Shown piece by piece: positions 54,781 through 63,512 of a DNA stretch of 64,000 nt. The position numbers were made by a program, and so were the translations under genes. The notes below the pieces were generated by a model that worked only from the letters and a program-made list of their open reading frames with translations, ran no database searches and had not been told where the DNA came from. How positions within the stretch are numbered: position 1 is the first letter of the stretch; each line of letters opens with the position of its first letter. The stretch is from DATMER01 sp040349255 (GTDB lineage Bacteria; Acidobacteriota; Thermoanaerobaculia; Multivoradales; UBA5704): positions 6,509 to 70,508 of the forward strand of contig JBEQUE010000206.1 in assembly GCA_040349255.1 (NCBI GenBank), given 5' to 3'.

Positions 54781-55019
54781 CTACAGGGTCGGGACGGTCA
54801 CGCGCAGGCCCGGCGGATGCTGCGGTCGGGCTCTCAAGCCGACGCGGTACCTGGCGAGCATGGCGGTCAGCGCTCCGGACTGCGCCCAGGCTTCCTTATA
54901 GACGGCGATCTCCTCGTCACCTTAAGGGCTTTAACCAGATAGGCGAAGTCGTCCTTGCGCAGGGTGCGCTCCGGCAGCCAGGGGAACTGGTCGGGACGAT
55001 GCGGTGCCTCTCTTCCATA
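54781..55019 (-). pseudogene. Frameshifted, truncated alpha/beta-hydrolase remnant
   Basis: Read on the minus strand, one frame gives DQFPWLPERTLRKDDFAYL and, after a frameshift near 54925, another gives DEEIAVYKEAWAQSGALTAM, then GLRVTVPTL and TAG at 54781-54783. These are consecutive segments of epoxide-hydrolase/dehalogenase-like alpha/beta hydrolases, where 'PTL' would normally lead on to the next core strand. Both the N-terminal nucleophile region and the C-terminal His region are missing. The 3' break coincides with the edge of the low-GC NACHT segment, so insertion of that segment may have broken the gene. Confidence 0.7.
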
Positions 55020-55099
55020 TACTAGCGGAACCCGGCGCCTCCCGGAGCGTACAGGAGGTGCGGCCGAGACGGAAGAAGGGAAAAGAAGGAGAAACGACG

Positions 55100-55597
55100 A
55101 TGCGCTACGTGATGAAGCAGAAGCTGATCTCCCTGGGCGACGACTTCACGATCCAGGACGGGAACGGGAACGACGCCTTCTTCGTCGACGGCAAGGTGCT
55201 CAGCTTCGGCGACAAGCTGGTGTTCAAGGACATGGCCGGCAACGAGCTCGTGCGGATCGAGCAGAAGCTCCTGGCCTGGGGGCCGACCTACGAGATCTTC
55301 CGCGCCGGCGAGCTCGTCGCCACGGTCAAGAAGTCGATCTTCACCCTGCTCCACTGCAAGTTCTCCGTGGACGTGCCGGGGCCGGACGACCTGGAAGCCG
55401 GCGGGGATTTCCTGGACCACGAGTATGCGTTCACCCGGCACGGACAGGCGGTGGCCAGCGTCTCGAAGCGGTGGTTCTCCTGGAGCGACACGTACGGCAT
55501 CGACATCGCTCCGGGCGAGGACGACGTCCTCCTCCTGGCCTGCGCCGTGGTCGTGGACCTGGCCTGCCACCAGGACGACGGACACCATGGGCACTAG
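55100..55597 (+). CDS. LURP-one-related (DUF567) family protein
   Basis: 165 residues from ATG 55100 with AAGGAGAAA upstream. The tubby-like beta fold of the LURP-one family is indicated by KQKLISLGDDFTIQDGNGND, ALSFGDKL-type strands (VLSFGDKLVFKDMAGNELVR), YEIFRAGELVATVKKSI and YGIDIAPGEDDVLLLACAVV. Tubby-like members can bind phosphoinositides or act as scramblases, but bacterial function is unknown. A His/Asp-rich tail ends the protein. The next gene overlaps its 3' end by 11 bases. Confidence 0.88.
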   Translation: MRYVMKQKLISLGDDFTIQDGNGNDAFFVDGKVLSFGDKLVFKDMAGNELVRIEQKLLAWGPTYEIFRAGELVATVKKSIFTLLHCKFSVDVPGPDDLEAGGDFLDHEYAFTRHGQAVASVSKRWFSWSDTYGIDIAPGEDDVLLLACAVVVDLACHQDDGHHGH

Positions 55598-56852
55598 GCT
55601 CGCGGCGGCCGGAGCCCTGCTCCTGGCCTCCGCGCTGGGCGCCGGAACGCTGCCGCAGGATGTGGCTCCCCTGCCGAAGGAGATGGCGAGCCGCGTCGCC
55701 GAGCTCCTGAAGGAGGCGGAGACCTGGCGCGGCCTGACCGCGCGCGAGCCGGTCCCGTCCGGCACGGTGGACGAGCCGGTCCTCAAGCGCAAGGTGGCCG
55801 AGTCGTTCCGCGAGGAGCTGCCGCCGGAGGTGCTGCGGTCCGTCGAGACCGGGCTCAAGGCGTTCGGCCTCATCCCGGAGGGCCTGGACCTGGTGGCGTT
55901 CCTCCCCGAGCTGCTCGCCAGCGAGACCGCGGGCTTCTACGACCCGGAGCGGCACTACCTGGTCCTCGTCCAGCGCGAAGGCCAGCCGCTCGACGCGGGT
56001 CCGCCGGAACTGTCGGAGGATGCCGCGACGCGGACCGACGAGGCGGTGCTCGTCCACGAGCTGACGCACGCGATCCAGGATCAGCACTTCAACCTGGAGA
56101 CGTTCAGCTCCGGCCGTCCGCTCGACGACGCCGAGGCCGCCCGGGTGGCGCTCATCGAGGGCGACGCCACGCTGGTCATGATGGATTTCTTCGCCCAGAC
56201 GCGCATCGAGGAGGTGCCGGCGCTCCAGCAGTCCATGGCCGCGATGCTCGACGATCCGCGGGAGATGATGGATGCGGCGTCCGGCGTGCCCGGCACCGCC
56301 GAGCTGGCCGCGGCCCCGGCCTGGCTCCGGGACACGCTGCTCTTCAGCTACTTCCAGGGGTTCCAGTTCTGCCTGAGCGCGCGCCAGGCCGGCGGCCAGG
56401 CGCTGCTCGACAAGGCGTTTTCCACGGATCCGCCACGCTCGACCGAGCAGATCCTCCATCCGGAGAAGTGGCACACGAAGCGGGACGACCCGGTGGCGAT
56501 CGCCTGGCCGGAAGGCCTCCTGCCCGGCTGGAGCCGGGTGTCCGAAGGGCAGCTCGGAGAGCTCGGCGTGCGCACGCTGGTGCGGGAGATCGCGAAGCAG
56601 AAGGACGACCGCGCCAGCCAGGCCGCGGCCGGCTGGGGAGGCGACCGCTTTGCCGTTTTTCAGGAGAAGGAAGGGCGCCGGCTGCTGGTCTGGATCAGCG
56701 AGTGGGACTCCGATGCCGATGCGAAGGAGCTGCAGAGCGCGCTCCGCGGGCTGGAAAAGGACTGGGCCGTGCAGCGCTCGGCGCGGCGGGTGGTGGTGAC
56801 CCGGGGCGAGCTGCCGAAGGAGGCCCGGGCGGCGCTGAAGAAAAGGACCTGA
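55587..56852 (+). CDS. Secreted HExxH metalloprotease-like protein
   Basis: 421 residues from ATG 55587. A signal peptide (RLAAAGALLLASALGAGTLP) precedes a helical domain and the zinc motif VHELTHAIQDQHFNLE (HELTH), near residue 155, with an acidic helix (AEAARVALIEGDATLVMMD) downstream that could supply the third zinc ligand as glutamate. This is a gluzincin-like plan. The C-terminal third (WGGDRFAVFQEKEGRRLLVW) is a beta-rich domain. The start lies inside the LURP-one gene, so the two are coupled. Substrate unknown. Confidence 0.8.
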   Translation: MGTRLAAAGALLLASALGAGTLPQDVAPLPKEMASRVAELLKEAETWRGLTAREPVPSGTVDEPVLKRKVAESFREELPPEVLRSVETGLKAFGLIPEGLDLVAFLPELLASETAGFYDPERHYLVLVQREGQPLDAGPPELSEDAATRTDEAVLVHELTHAIQDQHFNLETFSSGRPLDDAEAARVALIEGDATLVMMDFFAQTRIEEVPALQQSMAAMLDDPREMMDAASGVPGTAELAAAPAWLRDTLLFSYFQGFQFCLSARQAGGQALLDKAFSTDPPRSTEQILHPEKWHTKRDDPVAIAWPEGLLPGWSRVSEGQLGELGVRTLVREIAKQKDDRASQAAAGWGGDRFAVFQEKEGRRLLVWISEWDSDADAKELQSALRGLEKDWAVQRSARRVVVTRGELPKEARAALKKRT

Positions 56853-56853
56853 A

Positions 56854-56884
56854 GGACTGCAAGGACCCTGAGTCCTTGCAGTCC
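56854..56884. terminator. 13-bp perfect hairpin between convergent genes
   Basis: GGACTGCAAGGAC (56854-56866) and its exact complement (56872-56884) flank a five-base loop, directly after the stop of the HExxH gene and before the stop of the convergent DUF2383 gene. Flanking AAAAGGAC and GTCCTTT extend the symmetry. A likely bidirectional terminator, though with only short T-runs. Confidence 0.7.
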
Positions 56885-56910
56885 CTGCAGTCCTTTGGGT
56901 CCCTTGTCCT

Positions 56911-57351
56911 TTACACCCGGCTCATGAGCCGGTCGACCGTGCTGATGTGGGCGCGCTGCCGCGGGATGATGCTGCGGATCAGGGCCTGGCAGTCGGCGGG
57001 GAGGTCGTGGTCGTTGAGCGCGTTCTCGTACTCCTTGAGGCCGTGCTCTTCGCCTTCCTTCAGGGCCTTCAAGGCGCTGGTGTTGCCGAGGAGCTTCGCG
57101 GTGCCTTCGATGGCCTTGGCGAACGCGCCCCAGGGACCCGAGTCCTTGGAGGGCTTGCCGCCGTGCTGCTCGACGTGGTGCCAGAGGGAGTCCGCCGCGT
57201 CGCGGTGGTCGCGCTGCATGGCGCGCAGCTCCTCGACGAACGGATCCTGGACGTCGCCGAGCTTCTCGATCGCCTGGCGGTAGGTCTCGACCGCGGACAT
57301 CTCTCCGCGCAGCAGGCTGTTCAGGGTATTGGTTTCAGTGGTGACGGCCAT
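56911..57351 (-). CDS. DUF2383/PA2169-like four-helix-bundle protein
   Basis: 146 residues, fully helical: LNSLLRGEMSAVETYRQAIE, then QRDHRDAADSLWHHVEQHGG, a central hydrophobic helix and LKEYENALNDHDLPADCQAL. The repeated ExxxxY/H patterns (GEMSAVETY, DHRDA, EEHGLKEYE) match the ferritin-like DUF2383 family, whose function is unknown but often stress-linked. The start ATG 57351 has AAGGAGGTCC ahead of it. It is likely transcribed alone. Confidence 0.9.
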   Translation of the reverse strand: MAVTTETNTLNSLLRGEMSAVETYRQAIEKLGDVQDPFVEELRAMQRDHRDAADSLWHHVEQHGGKPSKDSGPWGAFAKAIEGTAKLLGNTSALKALKEGEEHGLKEYENALNDHDLPADCQALIRSIIPRQRAHISTVDRLMSRV

Positions 57352-57435
57352 GTTGGACCTCCTTGTTGTTGATACCGAAGGGCGGCGCGGGCCGCCCGGG
57401 CTGTCGGCAAGGAGGGTTCTGCAATCGATGTGCCG

Positions 57436-58821
57436 TCAGGTCTCGCCCTCGTCGGGCACGGGGACCGGCTTCCGGACGGTGATCCGCACGGTGTTCACGC
57501 GGTTCAGGTGGATCTCCAGGACTTCGATCGACACCGGGCCGACGTCCACCCGGTCGCCGACGGCCGGGTTGCGGCCCAGCTCGGAGAAGACGAGTCCGCC
57601 GATCGTGTCCTCGTCGCGGTCGCTCAGCTCGATCCCCATCTCGTGCTCCAGGTCGTCGATGAGCATGCCGCCGGAGACCTCGTAGACCCCCTCGTCCACC
57701 TTCTCGAGCTCGGGCTTGTCGACGTCGAACTCGTCGCTGATCTGGCCGACGATCTCCTCGATCACGTCCTCGAGGGTCACGACGCCGGAGACGCCGCCGT
57801 ACTCGTCGATCACCGCGGCCAGATGAAAGCGCTCGGTGCGCATCCGCTTGAGCAGGCGGTCGAGCTCGAGGGTCTCGGGCACGAAGGCGATCTCGCGCGC
57901 CACCTCCTGGAACGAGGTGATCGGGCGCTCGCGGCGGAACAGGTCCTTGATATGGATCACGCCGATGACGTGGTCGAGGTCGCCCTCGCAGAGCGGGAAG
58001 CGGGTGTGGCCGCTGCGCCGCGCCATGCGCAGGTTCTCGGCCACCGGCCGGGTGGTGGTGAGGTAGACCACGTCCTGGCGTGGCAGCATGATCTGCCGCG
58101 CCACCCGGTGCGACAGCTCGAACACGTTGTCGAGCAGCTCGCGCTTCTGGAGCGACAGCCGGCTGGCGTGGCTGGAGGCCAGGAGCAGGCGCAGCTCCTC
58201 CTCGTCGTGGGTGATCTCCGATTCGCCCATCGGCTCGATGCCCACCAGCTTGAGGAGGAAGTTGGCGGTGTGGTTGAGCAGCCAGATGGCCGGATAGGTG
58301 ATTTTGTAGAAGACGAAGAGCGGCAGCGCCACGATCAGGGTGGTGCCCTCGGACTTGCGGATGGCGATCGATTTCGGCGCCAGCTCGCCGAGGACGATGT
58401 GGAGGATCGTGATCACCAGGAACGAGACGGTCAGGCCCGCCGAGTGGAGAAGGGCGTCGTTTTCGCCGGTGAACGGGCGGACCAGGGGGGCGATGAGCCA
58501 GGCGAAGGCCGGCTCGCCGACCACGCCCAGGGCGAGGCTCGCGAGCGTGATGCCGAGCTGGGTTGCCGAGAGATAGGCGTCGAGATGGCGCAGCATGTGC
58601 TGCGCCACGTTCGCCCGGCGCTGGCCCTCGGCCACGAAGGGCTCGATCTGGGTGGGCCGCACCTTGACCAGCGCGAACTCGGCCGCCACGAAGAAGCCGT
58701 TCAGGCCGACCAGCAGGAGGGCCAGGAAGAGTCCCCATCCCGGTGTGATCAGGTTGAACTCGCCTCCTCCTGGAAGAGCGGCGAGCAGGAAAAGACCGGT
58801 ACTCGGAGGGTCCTGGCTCAA
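57436..58821 (-). CDS. CNNM/CBS/CorC-HlyC family membrane protein (hemolysin-type)
   Basis: 461 residues if started at TTG 58821, the best codon available; no ATG precedes the first membrane helix in this frame except one far upstream in the glycosyltransferase gene. The CNNM domain has helices such as WGLFLALLLVGLNGFFVAAE with the family's EFALVKVR, then a CBS pair (LPRQDVVYL...; HLAAVIDEYGGVSGVVTLED) and the C-terminal CorC/HlyC domain (GGMLIDDLEHEMG, GGLVFSELGRNP). Members are linked to magnesium or cobalt handling. The CBS pair probably senses nucleotides. Identification firm, start not. Confidence 0.88.
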   Translation of the reverse strand: MSQDPPSTGLFLLAALPGGGEFNLITPGWGLFLALLLVGLNGFFVAAEFALVKVRPTQIEPFVAEGQRRANVAQHMLRHLDAYLSATQLGITLASLALGVVGEPAFAWLIAPLVRPFTGENDALLHSAGLTVSFLVITILHIVLGELAPKSIAIRKSEGTTLIVALPLFVFYKITYPAIWLLNHTANFLLKLVGIEPMGESEITHDEEELRLLLASSHASRLSLQKRELLDNVFELSHRVARQIMLPRQDVVYLTTTRPVAENLRMARRSGHTRFPLCEGDLDHVIGVIHIKDLFRRERPITSFQEVAREIAFVPETLELDRLLKRMRTERFHLAAVIDEYGGVSGVVTLEDVIEEIVGQISDEFDVDKPELEKVDEGVYEVSGGMLIDDLEHEMGIELSDRDEDTIGGLVFSELGRNPAVGDRVDVGPVSIEVLEIHLNRVNTVRITVRKPVPVPDEGET

Positions 58822-58834
58822 GGCGATCCGAAGT

Positions 58835-59998
58835 CTAGCACAGCGCGTCCGAGGCCTCCGGCAGGACCTGGGAAGCGCCGGCGCAGAGCGCCGAGTGGTA
58901 GACCTCCCGGTAGGCGGCGAGCATGCGCTCGAAGGTGAAGCGCTCCTCGACCCGCCGCCGGTTGGCCCGGGCAAGGCGCTGCCGGCCTTCCGGATCGCGC
59001 AGGAGGGCGCCCAGATGGCGGGCGAAGACGGCGGTCACGTCCTCCTCCGCGAGCGGGACCAGGTGGACGGCCTGCTCGGAGGGCAGCACGCCGCGGACGT
59101 CGCCGACGTCGGTGGAGACCACAGGCAGGCCCGAGGCCATCGCTTCCAGCAGCGCGACCGGCATCTGCTCGGTGTCGGATGTGATGGCGAAGACGTCCAC
59201 GGCGCGGTAGAAGCGCTGCGGGTCCGGCCGGTAGCCGGCGAGGTGGACGCGGCCGGCGAGCTCCGGCTTCCCGGCCCGTTCTTCGAGGAGAGGACGGGTC
59301 TCGCCGTCGCCGACGATCAGCACGTGGACGTCCGGCAGCGCGGCGCAGGCGTCGAGGAGACGCTCGAACCGCTTCTCGGGACGCAGGTGGCCGACCGCTC
59401 CGACGACCGGCGCGCCCTCCGGGATGCCGAGCTCGCGCCGCAGCCCCGGGTCTCCCGCGGATTCGTAGTCGTCGAGCCGGACGCCGTTGCGGATGAGCGT
59501 GACGCGATCGGCCGGCACCTTCCAGAGGCGGGTGGCGATGCCCTGCAGGCGCTCGGAGGGGACGATCAGCCGGTGGACGCCGCTCAGCACGGCCCGGCGG
59601 GCCAGGATGCGGCGGCGCTTGAAGGTCCCGGCCTCGTCCGCGTTGAAACCGTCCTCGTGATGGACCACGCGCCGGAAGCCCAGACTGCGCGCCGCGAGGA
59701 GCATGTCGAAGGCGCCCCAGTTGTAGGTCAGGACGAGGTCGGGCTCCTCGGCGCGCAGCAGGTCGCGCAGCCGGCGGGCGGTGGCGATCGAGCCTGCCTT
59801 CGGCAGGCCGGGCAGCAGGCGCACCGGAGCGCCTTCCGGCAGGCGCCCGGCCGCGTCGGTCCGTCCGTCCATGGAGAGGATCGAGTGGCGGAACCCATGG
59901 CCGAAGCCGGCGATGAGGTTGACCGTCCGCAGCTCCAGGCCGGCCGGCACGAAGGTCGGGAGCACGTGCAGCAGATGCGGCGTCCGCAACTGGGTCAT
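58835..59998 (-). CDS. GT4-family glycosyltransferase
   Basis: 387 residues from ATG 59998. GT-B fold: the N-terminal domain opens LLHVLPTFVPAGLELRTVNL, with HHEDGFNADEAGTFKRRRIL in the middle. The C-terminal donor-binding domain contains VGAVGHLRPEKRFERLLDAC and the E(x7)E-like EQMPVALLEAMASGLPVVST. It transfers a sugar, likely to a lipid-linked or surface glycan. It overlaps a 72-codon ORF upstream (ATGA) and is followed by the CNNM protein. It probably belongs with surface glycan genes outside the window. Confidence 0.93.
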   Translation of the reverse strand: MTQLRTPHLLHVLPTFVPAGLELRTVNLIAGFGHGFRHSILSMDGRTDAAGRLPEGAPVRLLPGLPKAGSIATARRLRDLLRAEEPDLVLTYNWGAFDMLLAARSLGFRRVVHHEDGFNADEAGTFKRRRILARRAVLSGVHRLIVPSERLQGIATRLWKVPADRVTLIRNGVRLDDYESAGDPGLRRELGIPEGAPVVGAVGHLRPEKRFERLLDACAALPDVHVLIVGDGETRPLLEERAGKPELAGRVHLAGYRPDPQRFYRAVDVFAITSDTEQMPVALLEAMASGLPVVSTDVGDVRGVLPSEQAVHLVPLAEEDVTAVFARHLGALLRDPEGRQRLARANRRRVEERFTFERMLAAYREVYHSALCAGASQVLPEASDALC

Positions 59999-60213
59999 CG
60001 GGGCCTTCCCAGCGCTCCGGCCAGCCCGGTGGGCCGGCTCCGGGGCGGGGCGATCCGCGGCGGAAAGAGGCGGGGCAGGCTCCGGCCGGCTCCGAGCGGC
60101 GGGGCGCTTCGCGGCGCCCGCCGAAGACCGAGACCCGGGGTCGAGAGACGGGCACCGCCCGTCGGACGAGCCGTCGGACGAGATTGAGGCCGATCCAGCC
60201 AGTCTGGAGACAT
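59995..60213 (-). CDS. Possible small Arg/Pro-rich protein coupled to the GT4 gene
   Basis: 72 codons from ATG 60213 with a strong GGGAGGTGCACG ribosome site. The stop TGA overlaps the GT4 start in the pattern ATGA, as in true coupled genes. The product (MSPDWLDRPQSRPTARPTGG...) is rich in Arg, Pro, Gly and Ala, with little sign of a fold, so it may be a leader for translation coupling, or chance in GC-rich DNA. The ribosome site and overlap are the only evidence. Confidence 0.35.
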   Translation of the reverse strand: MSPDWLDRPQSRPTARPTGGARLSTPGLGLRRAPRSAPPLGAGRSLPRLFPPRIAPPRSRPTGLAGALGRPR

Positions 60214-60276
60214 CGTGCACCTCCCGGTCCTTGAAGGACGCCTTGATGGAGATGCAAGAAGGCTGCCGGCCGGAGG

Positions 60277-63252
60277 TCAGTAGACGTTCGTGGCCGCGGC
60301 GGCGGTGTTGCTGTAGTCGGAGTCCTCCGCGCCGGTCGTCGCCCGCACCCGGAAGGTGTACAGGGTGCCCGGGGTCAGGCCGGTGAGCTTCAGGCTCGTG
60401 ATGTTCGGGCCGGTCATCTTGAACTGCTTGAAGACGCCGTTGGTGATCCGCTCGACGAGGAAGTTGGTCTCGCTGTCGGAGTTGTCGGTCCAGGTGAGCC
60501 GGATCTCGGTCGCCGAGGCGGTGACGGCCACGAGGCTCGCCGGCGCGCCGAGCCCGCCGGAGGCGGGCGGCGGCGGCTCTTCGGAGCCGTTCTGCCGGGC
60601 CATCCGGGCGACCGCGGCGTGGAGGCGCGTCAGGTACTGGCCTTCGAGCTTGCCGAGCGGAGCGCCTTCGCCCGCGGCGGCGTCCAGGGTGTACCGCACC
60701 ATCTCGCGCCCGCGGTCGAGCAGGGCCGCGTCGCCGGTCAGCTCGCCGGTGCGCAGGAGGAGCGCGGACATGCCGGTCTTCTCCGGCGTGAAGATCGGCC
60801 GGTCGTTCGCCACCGCGGCCAGGAGCGTGCCGCCGATGCGGTTGCCGGCGTAGGTGTACTGGATGTTCTTCGGCCAGTCGCCGTCCGTGCTGCCGTCGCC
60901 CTGGACCATGGGCTCGATGTCCTTGAGGGTGCGGGCGATGGCGGCCATCACGCGGCTTGGCGGGATGGCCGGGTTGCCGATCGGCGCGTCGCCGGCGTCG
61001 CGCAGCAGGCGGAAGAGGTTGTTCGTGTCGTAGAAGCCGTGCATCCACATGGGTCCGTCGATGTAGGTGCCGGCGACGACCGCGCGGTCGCCCAGGAAGC
61101 CGTAGGAGACGCCGTTGCGCGCAGCTTCAACATAGTGCTGGGTCACGGCGCGGGCCAGGCCGGAGCGATAGTCGTCCAGGAAGCTGCCGTCCTCGCTCGC
61201 CAGGCCGAGGAAGCGGAAGGTGCTGATCCACTGCGAGGCCACGCGGCCGGTGAACTCCGAGGTGGTCGAGACGCGGTCGGCGTCGCAGGCCGGTCCGCCC
61301 GGCCCACCCGGGACGAAACCGGGCTCGGCCACCGGCCGCGGGCCGCGCAGGTCGCACATCATGCGGCGCATGTTCTCGCCGCCGCGCCTGACGGTGTCGA
61401 TCACCGTCGAGTCGCCGGTCAGCCAGTAGTGGAGGAACAGGCCTTCCCAGTAGGCGTGGGAGCTGTTGAAGTCGGCCCGGTAGCCGCCGTAGCCGGCCGG
61501 CGCCTGGCCGCAGTAGAACCACTTCTCGTCCGGCCCGCAGCGCATGATCAGCGTGTGGAGCATGCGCAGGGCCGCGGGCTCGGAGACCTCGTCCAGCCAC
61601 TCGACGGCCCCGGTGCGCATGGCCCAGATCGGCGCGGTCGAGGAGGTGTTGTGGTAGTCCGCCCAGGTCGTGCACCAGAACTTGTCGTCCCAGGCCTCGT
61701 CCGGGGTCGGATCGTTGGCCTCGCCGCAGTCGATCTCGCCGGGCGCGCCGTCCTTGCCCCAGTAGCGCGGGAACAGGCCGAAGGTCGTCAGGCCGGAGAG
61801 GCCGAGGGCGTCGATCTGCAGCAGGGTGCGGTTGAGGACCGCCGGGACCAGCTCGTCGTAGGAGGCCAATTCGGCCGGCAGCGCGCCCACCGGGATCTCG
61901 TCGACCGCGTCCGAGGCCGCGAACCAGGCGGCCTCGGGCCAGGCGCGCAGCGGGCGGTTGAGCGGCGCCCAGACCGCGCGGTCGAGCTGCGCCCGCGCCG
62001 GGTTCGGCGCCAGCACGGAGACCGCCATCTCCGCGAACAGGCCCTGGTGGTGCGCGAGCCACACGTCGCCGTCCGCGATGTCGAGCGCCAGGCTGCCGTC
62101 GGCCAGCACGCGCAGGGCCTGCGGCTCGTAGCGGTGCATGCGGGCGAACGCGATGGCCACGGCGCCGGCCGGGCCGCTCGCCGAAAGCACGCCGCCGGTC
62201 GCCTTGGAGCCTGAAGAGGATGCGCCGGCCACGTCCACCTGGAAGCGCAGCGGCGCCGTGCGGCTGGCGCGCAGGAGCTGGCGCACCGAGGCGGTCTGAC
62301 CGGCGGCGAGCGTCCGGGTCACGGGAGCGGCGGCGAAGTCGCCTTCCGTGTTGACGGTGGCGGCTCCGCCGAGCTCGACGGCCAGGGTGTCGCGGACCTG
62401 CGAGAGGCGCACGCCGTTCGGCGCGCCCGCCGTCGTCTTCAGGCAGCCGTTGCAGGCCAGGTTGCCCTCCCACTGCACCGCGTGGCGGACCAGCGCGGTC
62501 GGGGAGCCGGCGGTGAACACGTAGCGCCGCACCGAGCCCATGCCACCCGACCCCGGACCGCCGGTACCGACCGGCGCCAGGTCATAGGCGCCGTACACCA
62601 CCACCGAGGCCGAAAGCGGGCCGGCGTGCTCGATCCGAATCCGGCGCGTGGTCGGATGGCCGGCGCTCGCGCCTTCGGCCTTGAGGGTCATGTCGCCGCC
62701 GCCCACCAGCCGCGTGCCGTTGTCGAGCACGATCTCGTCGAACAGGGCGCCGGGATCGGAGCCGAAGCGGAAGATCGCGGCGCCGGTGTCCACCGTGACC
62801 AGGTCGCCGTTGCGGGTCAGGGTCAGCGGCCTCGCCGGCGCCGGGTTCGCGACCGAGCCGTTCAGCACCACCCGGTAGACCGCGCTGCCGCCCGCCGGGA
62901 CCGTGGCCGGAAAGCTGACCAGCATCCACTGGATGGGAGCCGAGGCATCGGCGAGCGGCGCGTTCCAGCGCGCCGTGATCTCGAAGTCGGCCGGCACGGC
63001 CTTGCCGGTCGAATCGACCACCGCGAGCGAGCCGGTGCCGCGCAGGTTGAGGCTGCGCGGCATGGGCACGCCCGAGCGCACGACCTCGCCGATGCGGGGC
63101 ACGCCGGCCGTCTCGCGAACCGTCAGCATCAGCTTCGACGGCGCGGGCGGGGTGGAGATCGTGGCGGCGAAGACGGGCCCCGTCAGGAGGCCTGTAAGAA
63201 GCGTGAGCAGGGCAGGGAGCAGGACACGGGAGCGCAGCACAACCATACTCAT
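60277..63252 (-). CDS. Secreted PcRGLX/YetA-like protein with fibronectin type III domain
   Basis: 991 residues from ATG 63252 (AGGGG upstream). The signal peptide is VLLPALLTLLTGLLTGPVFA. The N-terminal beta region (VPRIGEVVRSGVPMPRSLNL, LVSFPATVPAGGSAVYRVVL) resembles the RIFT barrel of exo-rhamnogalacturonan lyase PcRGLX/YetA. A large alpha/alpha toroid-like part follows (WLDEVSEPAALRMLHTLIMR, SSHAYWEGLFLHYWLTGDS). The C-terminus is a fibronectin III domain (SLVAVTASATEIRLTWTDNS to LYTFRVRATTGAED). A polysaccharide-degrading or binding role outside the cell is likely; substrate not proven. Confidence 0.82.
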   Translation of the reverse strand: MSMVVLRSRVLLPALLTLLTGLLTGPVFAATISTPPAPSKLMLTVRETAGVPRIGEVVRSGVPMPRSLNLRGTGSLAVVDSTGKAVPADFEITARWNAPLADASAPIQWMLVSFPATVPAGGSAVYRVVLNGSVANPAPARPLTLTRNGDLVTVDTGAAIFRFGSDPGALFDEIVLDNGTRLVGGGDMTLKAEGASAGHPTTRRIRIEHAGPLSASVVVYGAYDLAPVGTGGPGSGGMGSVRRYVFTAGSPTALVRHAVQWEGNLACNGCLKTTAGAPNGVRLSQVRDTLAVELGGAATVNTEGDFAAAPVTRTLAAGQTASVRQLLRASRTAPLRFQVDVAGASSSGSKATGGVLSASGPAGAVAIAFARMHRYEPQALRVLADGSLALDIADGDVWLAHHQGLFAEMAVSVLAPNPARAQLDRAVWAPLNRPLRAWPEAAWFAASDAVDEIPVGALPAELASYDELVPAVLNRTLLQIDALGLSGLTTFGLFPRYWGKDGAPGEIDCGEANDPTPDEAWDDKFWCTTWADYHNTSSTAPIWAMRTGAVEWLDEVSEPAALRMLHTLIMRCGPDEKWFYCGQAPAGYGGYRADFNSSHAYWEGLFLHYWLTGDSTVIDTVRRGGENMRRMMCDLRGPRPVAEPGFVPGGPGGPACDADRVSTTSEFTGRVASQWISTFRFLGLASEDGSFLDDYRSGLARAVTQHYVEAARNGVSYGFLGDRAVVAGTYIDGPMWMHGFYDTNNLFRLLRDAGDAPIGNPAIPPSRVMAAIARTLKDIEPMVQGDGSTDGDWPKNIQYTYAGNRIGGTLLAAVANDRPIFTPEKTGMSALLLRTGELTGDAALLDRGREMVRYTLDAAAGEGAPLGKLEGQYLTRLHAAVARMARQNGSEEPPPPASGGLGAPASLVAVTASATEIRLTWTDNSDSETNFLVERITNGVFKQFKMTGPNITSLKLTGLTPGTLYTFRVRATTGAEDSDYSNTAAAATNVY

Positions 63253-63337
63253 TTGCACAGACCCCTATACAAGGCGGTCGCGGAGGCGCGCCACGGGCTG
63301 CGGAACGCCGACTTCGACTGCTGGACGATGTGGGGCG

Positions 63338-63367
63338 ACCCTAGCAGGCTAGAACTGACAATGTCAA
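63338..63367 (-). promoter_or_regulatory. Candidate promoter of the PcRGLX/YetA-like gene
   Basis: On the minus strand TTGACA (63367-63362) is a perfect -35, followed after 18 bases by TAGGGT (63343-63338) as a moderate -10. Transcription would begin near 63330, about 80 bases before the ATG. The spacer between the two genes here (63259-63512) holds no other recognisable element and is AT-richer than the rest. Confidence 0.4.
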
Positions 63368-63512
63368 CGGTTTTTTCTGGAAACTTTTTACAAGAAGCTT
63401 CCGGGCAGATGGCTGGATCCAAGGCGCCTTGCGCACAGGCTGTGCAGGAAGAGACCTTCCGATCGCCCTTTTCGTGAGCAATCGTCGGATCGAATCTCCG
63501 TCAGGGAGGTTT

